This document shows, in pieces, positions 1-5,699 of a DNA stretch of 6,081 nt. This DNA comes from Chthoniobacterales bacterium (GTDB taxonomy: Bacteria > Verrucomicrobiota > Verrucomicrobiia > Chthoniobacterales > UBA10450), in NCBI GenBank assembly GCA_013812515.1, contig JACCTI010000181.1, forward strand, positions 1 to 6,081, given 5' to 3'. Numbering within the stretch: the stretch's first letter is position 1; every line of letters starts with the position of its first letter. A program made the translations under genes and the position numbers. The notes beneath the pieces were generated by a model. The model ran no database searches. It saw nothing but the letters and a program-made list of their open reading frames with translations, and was not told the origin of the DNA.

Positions 1-126
1 ATCCATCTCTCCGAGCGAACGCGCCGCTCGCCGGATCTTACCCAGGCTGGCAGAGTGGAGCGCTGTCGCGATTGCCTCTTTCTGCGCCGCAGGAAAGTTT
101 TGTATCCAGTGATCGATCACACTCAC
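1..126 (-). CDS. Partial unidentified ORF, N-terminal 42 codons, coupled to the KAS III-like gene
   Basis: This frame stays open from a GTG at 126-124 to the window edge, giving 42 codons that begin VSVIDHWIQNFPAAQKEAIA. The GTG overlaps the TGA stop of the KAS III-like gene in a 4-base GTGA junction, a common arrangement for translationally coupled genes of one operon. A second in-frame GTG at 120-118 is an alternative start lying just after that stop. The visible part is alpha-helical in character, rich in Ala, Arg, Lys and Glu, with no signal peptide or membrane segment. I do not recognise the family from this stretch. The tight coupling suggests that its product works with the KAS III-like and adenylation enzymes. 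The call that it is a real gene rests on the overlap and the clean frame to the edge. Confidence 0.55.
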   Translation of the reverse strand, partial: MSVIDHWIQNFPAAQKEAIATALHSASLGKIRRAARSLGEMD

Positions 127-1076
127 TTGTCGACTTTCCGAAGTAAGGCAATCGCGAGATGCAAGCCACTCCCAAAGCTGTAGACGGCGTGGACCGGCTC
201 AGATCCGTGGTACGTTTCCAACGAGATGACCGCGTCACTGCTCAGGCAATGCGCTCGTTCCGCCATTCCATCGATGATCGCATTCTCTTTCGGCACTTTG
301 AGAAAGTGACTCACCAGCTGCCAGGCCTCTACAAACATATTGGGATAATGACACACCATCCCAACATCACCGTTCGAGGGCACCCCCGTCAGCTCGCACA
401 GTTGTTGTGTCATTTGCACGGCCCGCTTTACGACCTCTAGCCACGGGATAATCTCCCGCGAACTCGAGTATTGGGCTACTCCCAAAACCTGATAGCCCTG
501 CGGCTCCCGACCGACCAGGAACCCTGAAGCGGCGTCGGATGTAAGGAGCTTCTCGCGTACACCGTCATAGGTCGTGTCGCAAGGCTTCAAGTCGGCGGTC
601 AAACAGAGTACTTTGTCAGTATTCGCGGCCCGCAGAATTCCGGCAGCGAGGGTGATTAGCGACATCAATCCTGTACACCCGCTCGTGTAGGAACCCCAAT
701 ACGGCACATGATCGATCTCAAAACGGCGGAGCAGAGAAGCCGGAAAGTACCGAGCGCGCGCGAGGAGTTCCCTATTGTCAGTGGGGATTGCGTCAGAAGT
801 ACTTGCCGCATATGAGTGGTGGACGACAAAGGCGCTCGGATTCTTGCACCCGTCCAAAAGCGATTGAATGAGCGGAGCAACGAAGGCCGTTAGATCGGTG
901 CCAGGCTCCACCGCCCGGTTATAATGATATCCGAGCTTTTGCAGTGACTCGACGGGACTGGCCAACAGCCCTTTGTGCGCCAGCTCCTCCAGGGTCTGTC
1001 GCAATGGTCCCAAGACGTGCGTGCAATCCGAGAGGTAAACTCCGTCTCGAGTAAAATCGAAAAGTAATTCGCTCAC
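123..1076 (-). CDS. KAS III-like (FabH-fold) acyltransferase/ketosynthase lacking the canonical Asn
   Basis: The 317-residue product has the length and late motifs of the 3-oxoacyl-ACP synthase III family. Visible landmarks are the nucleophile loop YTSGCTGLM with Cys134, the SDAASGFLV stretch near 180-188 (FabH: GDGAxAAVL), the His motif CHYPN with His243 (FabH: PHQAN), and the C-terminal FGSGLHLAIALL (FabH: FGGGxxWGAxLL). Where FabH has GNTSAAS with its catalytic Asn, this protein reads HCLSSDA (276-282), so by hand alignment the Asn is replaced by Cys277. Related enzymes with altered triads include PqsC of alkylquinolone synthesis and CerJ-type acyltransferases, so acyl transfer is as plausible as decarboxylative condensation. 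The N-terminus lacks the usual FabH opening. The frame is open upstream into the 70-base gap, but GTG at 1076 is the only good start I see there. It follows the adenylation gene and overlaps the next gene by 4 bases. The family is clear; the substrate is unknown. Confidence 0.85.
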   Translation of the reverse strand: MSELLFDFTRDGVYLSDCTHVLGPLRQTLEELAHKGLLASPVESLQKLGYHYNRAVEPGTDLTAFVAPLIQSLLDGCKNPSAFVVHHSYAASTSDAIPTDNRELLARARYFPASLLRRFEIDHVPYWGSYTSGCTGLMSLITLAAGILRAANTDKVLCLTADLKPCDTTYDGVREKLLTSDAASGFLVGREPQGYQVLGVAQYSSSREIIPWLEVVKRAVQMTQQLCELTGVPSNGDVGMVCHYPNMFVEAWQLVSHFLKVPKENAIIDGMAERAHCLSSDAVISLETYHGSEPVHAVYSFGSGLHLAIALLRKVDK

Positions 1077-1146
1077 GAATGTCCGTTGTCCAAAAGAATG
1101 AAGAAGTGGCCCCTTCGACGGTTTGGCCAGAAAATCGCCGCAAGCT

Positions 1147-2760
1147 TCAGGAGGCGGATTTCGTCTCCTCCAGCGTCTTCAGCAACGCTCCGCGGTCGAA
1201 CTTCCCATTAGCATTGAGCGGAAAGCGGCTCAGGACATGCACGTTCCTGGGAACCATGTAGAGAGGCAATCTCGTTCTTAAATCTTCCAACAAACCTTTC
1301 GTGTCGAAACTATCGGTCTGGAGGAATAGTTCGATCGCGTCCGCGCCACTGCTCGTCGGCGGCCATCCCACCGCTACGACTCCGTCAATGCCCGATGCGT
1401 CCCGGACAGTCGCTTCCACCTCGCCGAGTTCAACTCTGTGCCCGAGGATTTTGATTTGACTGTCAAGTCGCCCCAGGTAGACGAACGGTCTGCCCGCCTC
1501 CGGCCGGCGGACTCGATCTCCCGTCCGGTAAAAGGTAGCATTTTCTCCTGGAAGACGGACGAACGCCCGGCTTGTTTTCGCTTCATCCTGCCAGTAACCC
1601 AGACTGAGCTGCGGCCCCGTCATCACCAGCTCGCCATCTGCACCTTTGGCGACCTGCTGTAACTGATCATCAACTATCAAAGCTCGCATTCCATCAAATG
1701 GTTCCCCTATCGGAACCACGCCCTGTTCGCTTTCTCCCGGTGAACTGACATTGTTCCAGCGATACGCGGTACAGGCAATCGTCAGCTCCGTCGGACCGTA
1801 TATGTTCTCGATCACGGAGTTCGGAGCTGCCAATGCCCACTGTCGCGCGATTTCCACCGGCAACGCCTCGCCACAAAACAGGCTGAGCCGTAATTTGGGA
1901 TACGCGTCTGCCTTCAGCACCCCAAAGCGGCGCATGAATACCGCAGTCGACGGAACAGAGAACCACACCGTCAAGCGCGCATCATTGATAAAAGCACCCG
2001 GTTTGATCATCTGCTTCTGAGTGGGGCAACAGACGCAAGCGCCGTTTTCCCAGGCCACAAAGAGGTCGTGCGCTGACAAGTCGAACGTCAGGTCGAACGT
2101 TTGTGAAACACGGTCGTCTTTCGTGAACTCATAACGTCGCGAAACATAATCGACGTAGTGAAGGACGTTAGCGTGAGACACCATCACCCCTTTCGGCTGG
2201 CCAGTGCTGCCGGAGGTAAAAAGGAGATACGCAATCGAATTTGGGGAGACCTCTCTCCGTCGCCATTCCTGGGCGCTCAAAAGCTCATTCTCTCCTACGA
2301 TGGTGTGCATCGGGAACTTCTCCCGCAATCCAGCCACATCCGCGCGGTGCGGAAACACGAGCAGCAACGGCGTTTTAAATTCCGAAAGTATTCCTTCGAG
2401 CTGCGCTTCCGAATTTTGATCCACGATCATGGATCGGCACATCGAACGCTGCAGCATCAAGCGTGTGCGGTCGATCGGGAAAGTTCGGTTCAGGGGTACG
2501 TATCCGTTCCCGGCCATCAGCGCTCCAAGAACCCCGGCGTAGGCAGTCTCCGAACGATAAGCAAAAACGGCTGTGAGTGGGGATCCACCCGCCGGTGTCC
2601 GGGCCTGCAACGTAGCGGCGAGGTGCATCGCCCTTTGCGCCAAATCGCCATATGTCACCTCGCGTCCGGCGACATCAATCGCAGGTCGATCAGCGAACTG
2701 CCGGGAAGAAGCGACAAAGCCGCTCCAAAGGATGCGGGCTGAGGTCATCATATCGCTCAT
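1147..2760 (-). CDS. Stand-alone amino-acid adenylation enzyme (DltA/NRPS A-domain type)
   Basis: The 537-residue protein is a complete member of the ANL adenylate-forming superfamily. The core motifs appear in order: A3 FTSGSTGQPKG (181-191), A4 FDLTFDLSAHDLF (222-234), A5 NIYGPTE (319-325), A7 YRTGD (411-415), A8 GRLDSQIKILGHRVELGEVE (430-449) and A10 NANGKFDRG, with the catalytic lysine at 520. Only 17 residues follow that lysine, so there is no attached carrier or condensation domain. Hand alignment to the GrsA pocket gives D-L-H-S-L-C-I-I-A-K. The leading Asp227 is the residue that binds an alpha-amino group, so an amino acid substrate is likely, and the pattern resembles the D-alanine ligase DltA more than large-residue A domains. 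The ATG at 2760 is the longest start after an in-frame TAA and has no obvious Shine-Dalgarno site. It lies 19 bases after a small ORF, so coupled translation is possible. It most likely loads a carrier protein encoded elsewhere. Confidence 0.92.
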   Translation of the reverse strand: MSDMMTSARILWSGFVASSRQFADRPAIDVAGREVTYGDLAQRAMHLAATLQARTPAGGSPLTAVFAYRSETAYAGVLGALMAGNGYVPLNRTFPIDRTRLMLQRSMCRSMIVDQNSEAQLEGILSEFKTPLLLVFPHRADVAGLREKFPMHTIVGENELLSAQEWRRREVSPNSIAYLLFTSGSTGQPKGVMVSHANVLHYVDYVSRRYEFTKDDRVSQTFDLTFDLSAHDLFVAWENGACVCCPTQKQMIKPGAFINDARLTVWFSVPSTAVFMRRFGVLKADAYPKLRLSLFCGEALPVEIARQWALAAPNSVIENIYGPTELTIACTAYRWNNVSSPGESEQGVVPIGEPFDGMRALIVDDQLQQVAKGADGELVMTGPQLSLGYWQDEAKTSRAFVRLPGENATFYRTGDRVRRPEAGRPFVYLGRLDSQIKILGHRVELGEVEATVRDASGIDGVVAVGWPPTSSGADAIELFLQTDSFDTKGLLEDLRTRLPLYMVPRNVHVLSRFPLNANGKFDRGALLKTLEETKSAS

Positions 2761-2779
2761 GATGCTTGTGAACCGAAGG

Positions 2780-2905
2780 CTAGTCGCGAACCCGAGCTGT
2801 TCCGGATTGCGTTCTTACGACCGGAGCCATCTCTACCGCCACGGGCACGAGTTCACACCCACCAGGGAGATCCTCAAAACGCACGTTCAGGAAAAGAGTA
2901 TTCAT
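2780..2905 (-). CDS. Small ORF (41 aa) leading the adenylation/KAS III cassette
   Basis: An ATG at 2905-2903 opens a frame of 41 codons ending in TAG at 2782-2780, 19 bases before the adenylation gene. The peptide starts MNTLFLNVRFEDLPGGCELV and ends GTARVRD. It carries a single Cys, a Leu-Pro-Gly-Gly turn and alternating hydrophobic residues suggesting beta strands. A purine-rich GGAGGAG lies at 2924-2918, about 12 bases upstream of the ATG, which is a strong but slightly distant ribosome binding site. A TGA directly precedes the ATG, so the start cannot move upstream. I recognise no family. It could be a short structural or accessory protein, a peptide substrate of the cassette, a translated leader, or a chance ORF. 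It is supported by the ribosome binding site, its position and its direction, but not by homology. Confidence 0.42.
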   Translation of the reverse strand: MNTLFLNVRFEDLPGGCELVPVAVEMAPVVRTQSGTARVRD

Positions 2906-3160
2906 TCAGTTCAGCCGCTCCTCCACTCTGCCTTCTACGGAGCACGCGGGGTGGGAACTAATAGCAAAGTGCGCGCCTGAACAAGGCTATTGTCCAGAAA
3001 ACCCTCAGCCTCACGGCCACGAAGCTGGGTGACGATCTGCGGTTCGTCCTGGATTCAATTCACGTAGGTTTAGGCTGAACGCTAGCTGGCAACGGTTTTC
3101 AGGCATCCCACATTGGTGCCTCTGCTTTGAATCTGGTGCGCACAGCTCCTCGCTTAGCAG
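2906..3160. other. Intergenic region between purU and the cassette
   Basis: This 255-base gap should hold the cassette promoter, since purU and the cassette both point left. The nearest thing to a promoter on the minus strand is TTGTTC and TGCTATTAG within about 2983-2955. The spacing is short, so I do not call it. The minus strand also has a weak hairpin with GGCA/TGCC arms at 3120-3102 without a T tract. It does not qualify as an intrinsic terminator for purU. On the plus strand 2965-3078 is an open frame without an ATG. It ends LGDDLRFVLDSIHVGLG before TGA and superficially resembles the phosphopantetheine site of a carrier protein. Confidence 0.5.
2918..2924 (-). promoter_or_regulatory. 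Ribosome binding site before the 41-aa ORF
   Basis: The minus strand reads GGAGGAG here, close to the anti-Shine-Dalgarno consensus, with 12 bases to the ATG at 2905. It is the best ribosome binding site I see in the cassette. The adenylation gene and the KAS III-like gene lack one of similar quality, which suggests that initiation for the string may be concentrated at this point. Confidence 0.4.
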
Positions 3161-4015
3161 TTAATCCCGGAAGACGATCGATTTGTTCCCGTGGATCAGC
3201 ACGCGATCGTTCAAGTGCCATCGTAGACTCCGGGCAAGTGCCAGCCGTTCGCAATCGCGACCGATCCGCACCAGGTCTGCGGGTAAATGGAAGTGATCGA
3301 CGCGCATAACCTCCTGATCAATGATCGGTCCCGCATCGAGCTCCGCGGTAGCATAATGGCACGTCGCGCCGATGAGCTTCACACCTCGTTCATACGCCCG
3401 CTGGTACGGGTTTGCTCCGGTGAAGGACGGCAAAAAGGAGTGGTGAATATTCATGATTCTGCCGTCGAATTCCTCACAAACCGCCCGAGGAATGATCTGC
3501 ATGTAACGGGCAAGCACCACCAGATCGGGATTTGTGCTGCGGAGCCGGGCCGTGACTTCAGCAAGCGCGGCTTCTTTATTCCCGGTGGCTACGGGAATGT
3601 ACAAGAACTCGATCCTTTCCCGCTCCACCATTTCACGGAAATCCTCGTGATTGGAAATCACGCACGGGATATCAAACGCAAGCTCTCCCGAGCGCCAGCG
3701 CCATAGCAGATCGGCGAGGCAGTGACCCAGTTTGCTCACCAGGATGACAACTTTCATGCGGCTCTCTGCGGGACGTATCGTCCACTGCGCCTTCAGCTCA
3801 ATTCCGATCGGCTCGAACGCTGCTTGAACACCTGGTAAATCCAACGACAGCGTCTCCGTCTCGATCTCCATCCGCGCGAAAAACCAGCTCGCCTCGACAT
3901 CGGTGAATTGATTGACCTCGAGCAGATTCCCGCCATGCCGCGCGACCCAACCGGACAAACACGAGAGCAGCCCTACACGGTCCGGGCAGGAAAGTTTGAG
4001 AAGAGTTTTGGTCAT
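3161..4015 (-). CDS. purU: Formyltetrahydrofolate deformylase PurU
   Basis: This cytoplasmic enzyme hydrolyses 10-formyltetrahydrofolate to tetrahydrofolate and formate. It balances one-carbon pools and can supply formate for purine synthesis. The 284 residues match the usual family length of about 280-290. An N-terminal ACT domain (1 to about 80, LLKLSCPDRVGLLSCLSGWV) precedes a formyltransferase-fold catalytic domain starting at MKVVILVSKLGH (87). The catalytic signature is intact: Asn189 and His191 in MNIHHSFLPSFTGANPYQ, and Asp227 in the ATAELDAGPII segment. The stretch YERGVKLIGATCHY (208-221) and the ending NKSIVF are also typical of PurU. The start is the ATG at 4015, which places the ACT domain right at the N-terminus. 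I see no good Shine-Dalgarno site in front of it. No neighbour in the same direction lies close upstream, so it is probably a separate transcription unit from the cassette. Confidence 0.95.
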   Translation of the reverse strand: MTKTLLKLSCPDRVGLLSCLSGWVARHGGNLLEVNQFTDVEASWFFARMEIETETLSLDLPGVQAAFEPIGIELKAQWTIRPAESRMKVVILVSKLGHCLADLLWRWRSGELAFDIPCVISNHEDFREMVERERIEFLYIPVATGNKEAALAEVTARLRSTNPDLVVLARYMQIIPRAVCEEFDGRIMNIHHSFLPSFTGANPYQRAYERGVKLIGATCHYATAELDAGPIIDQEVMRVDHFHLPADLVRIGRDCERLALARSLRWHLNDRVLIHGNKSIVFRD

Positions 4016-4488
4016 CAGGAGATGTTTAACTCGCAGTTTACTTGGACTTCACCCTCCAATCGTAGGAGCGGTGTTCATCAATGCCTAGGATGAGATCCAC
4101 GAGGCACTGAACCGGAACGATACCATTCCCAGCGCAAAGCTCGGCAGCGCCGAGACGCGCCCGCTAACGGTAAAGAAAAGTCAAACCAAGCACAAAGAGG
4201 TAGTGAAAAATCCGGACAAGACAAAGAACAGATCGTTCCTCTAGCCATGCGGCGGTGACTCGCTCCAAGGGAAGGGAGGAGGACGAGCTTACCTGCGCAT
4301 CGCTAAAGTCTCGCACCGACACTTCGCGCGCTCGGGGCCCCGGCGCCTTTCTTACACGGCGCTGCAGGAGCCGGGACTCAGTATAGGTAGCAGCGCCGCC
4401 TCACGATCGTCGAATCTGCGTCCTTTCAATTTTGCGGCTAATTTCCGCGCATTCTTTGGTTTCCTTAATGGAAGTCAAGTTTGAATGT
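4016..4488. other. Gene-poor stretch upstream of purU
   Basis: I see no complete gene here. The stretch should carry the purU promoter. The best minus-strand candidate is TTGACT (4478-4473) with AAGAAT (4456-4451) and a 16-base spacer, which is weak and over 400 bases from the start codon. On the plus strand 4089-4244 is an open frame with no start codon directly after a TAG. It encodes about 51 residues, acidic at first and lysine-rich at the end (VKKSQTKHKEVVKNPDKTKN), and may be the tail of a degraded gene. Bases 4333-4342 form a perfect 10-base GC palindrome (CGGGGCCCCG). Confidence 0.5.
4357..4398. repeat. Perfect 9-bp inverted repeat with 24-base spacer
   Basis: The arms CGGCGCTGC (4357-4365) and GCAGCGCCG (4390-4398) are exact reverse complements separated by 24 bases. 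No T tract follows either arm, so it is not a normal intrinsic terminator. It could fold as an RNA hairpin or be a protein-binding site. GC-rich palindromes at 4333-4347 lie just to its left. No function is assigned. Confidence 0.45.
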
Positions 4489-4772
4489 TTAATTTTTTAG
4501 TTTCAAGGCCTGTATCTGTAAGCCGGCTGCTCCTGCTGCGCTGAGCAACAGAGCGCCTACAGTTGCGCGATCACTTCGGGCACGTCTCGCAGATTGCACG
4601 GCGTGAGGACAAGCAAAAACATCACCATGCTCGAACTTTTCGTCGTGCGTGATCGAAGTTCTCTCGTTAGGAACATCTCGCCGCAATCGCGTCGCAGAGG
4701 CTGAAGGAGGCCACGTTTCAAATATTTAGGCACTAGCGCAGTAGCACGGCTGAAGAGCATCCTGTCGTTCAA
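4489..4772 (-). pseudogene. Possible remnant of a PEP-CTERM-type protein tail
   Basis: Two minus-strand frames seem to hold one broken C-terminus. One frame reads NLRDVPEVIAQL and stops at 4557. The other continues across the same bases as ATVGALLLSAAGAAGLQ and ends QALKLKN before TAA at 4489. Joined by a frame change near 4575, this gives a Val-Pro-Glu box, a hydrophobic helix and a short basic tail. That is the layout of PEP-CTERM sorting signals recognised by exosortase systems. The upstream residues in either frame are not recognisable, the tail is unusually long after the helix, and the Pro after Pro-Glu is missing. Random reading frames could produce this by chance, so it is only a suggestion. 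Confidence 0.2.
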
Positions 4773-4805
4773 CGCGTTAGATTCGCTGTGCGACCGCGGC
4801 GTAGG

Positions 4806-5540
4806 CTATGCCGCTGAAAAAGGACGCCGCACCACAGTGCGTTGCAAGGGGAAGCACCGATCGACGAAACTGGTCCCCTGTTCGCGCCGTCGCGAGAATG
4901 AACCGACCAGACAAAACGCGCCGCTGGCAAACAGCAACATAGCGATCGCACGACCTCTGACGTTCTGGTTTCGCGCGACTCTCCAACCCAGAGCGATAGC
5001 CGCCGCGCGAGCAGCACTGTTGCGGCGGGGGCGCCGGTCGCCGGCCACAGTTCCACGAAACGGGCCCGAGGCCATGGGCCGCAAGCTCACGGCAGTTTTA
5101 AGCTCCGCACGCGGCTGCTCGAAAAACGTTACTCCGGCATTGCTCCTCTACCCGCACAAGTACAAGACCGCCAGGATCAAGGTCACCGCGGCGCTTCGCC
5201 CAAGCGGTTGCCGCGGTGAGGGGACGCCGGTTTCGAAAGCAACTGCACGCAACAATCCCCGACCAACTCGCAAGTGCCGGCGCGGTAGCAAGTCCCGGAA
5301 TGCCGCAGAGCGGCAGAGTCGCGACTGCGACGGCCGCCGCCGCGACAGCAGCGGGCGGCGCCAACCCATACGCTGCGATGATCGCCAGCACCCCACAGAC
5401 GATTGCCACCGGAATGATCTGCGTGACCTGCCAGGACCAAAGCAGATTTCCGTTGCGGCCCCAGCGCAACAGCAACAGTCGGAAGACGCCGTCCGCTACG
5501 GAAGCGTGTCCACCCCGACGCTGACTTTTCTGGCGAGCAT
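4806..5540 (-). pseudogene. Decayed hydrophobic membrane protein, possibly a Wzx-like polysaccharide flippase C-terminus
   Basis: The minus strand carries a coherent membrane-protein stretch, strongest at about 5502-5296. It reads SVADGVFRLLLLRWGRNGN, then WQVTQIIPVAIVCGVL and an Ala/Val-rich helix ending LPLCGIPGL. The order (a GR-type loop, two hydrophobic helices, then a helix closing in LPG) resembles the late helices of polysaccharide-biosynthesis flippases. The frame degenerates after about 5290 and stops at 5098. Plausible fragments then move between frames, for example AVTLILAVLYLCG near 5185-5148 and AIAMLLFASGAFCLVGSF near 4950-4900. No start codon or N-terminal half is present, since an in-frame TAG sits at 5568-5566. 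I read this as a truncated and frameshifted gene. Other multi-helix transporters are possible, so the family call is weak although the decay is fairly convincing. Confidence 0.35.
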
Positions 5541-5699
5541 TACTTCGCCCACAGTTGTCTTTGGTCTAGTCCTGGCCGGCGGAATGGAGTCCTTGATTTC
5601 TGCGACAGAGCCTTGTCGGCAAACTGCCACAACGTCTTCTTATTTGGCAAGTGATTGACGGCGATGCGGCGTTCTGCTTCGCTTTCTGGTAGTCGGCTC

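Noticed and set aside
2158..2742. Plus-strand open frame of 194 codons
   Set aside because: It is antisense to the A-domain N-terminal half, which has intact motifs, and it shows no recognisable protein features.
3011..3106. Minus-strand 31-residue ORF between purU and the cassette
   Set aside because: It has only a weak ribosome binding site, an unremarkable composition and no link to neighbours.
3102..3120. Hairpin downstream of purU as a terminator
   Set aside because: The stem is about six pairs with imperfect inner pairing, and no run of T follows on the minus strand.
4451..4478. Sigma70-like promoter TTGACT/AAGAAT on the minus strand
   Set aside because: The -10 match is poor (4 of 6) and it lies more than 400 bases from purU, so chance is a sufficient explanation.
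4837..5658. Long plus-strand open frame of 273 codons
   Set aside because: The translation is dominated by Arg, Ala, Ser and Gln with no domain pattern. It lies antisense to the hydrophobic minus-strand remnant, and high GC content can keep such frames open.
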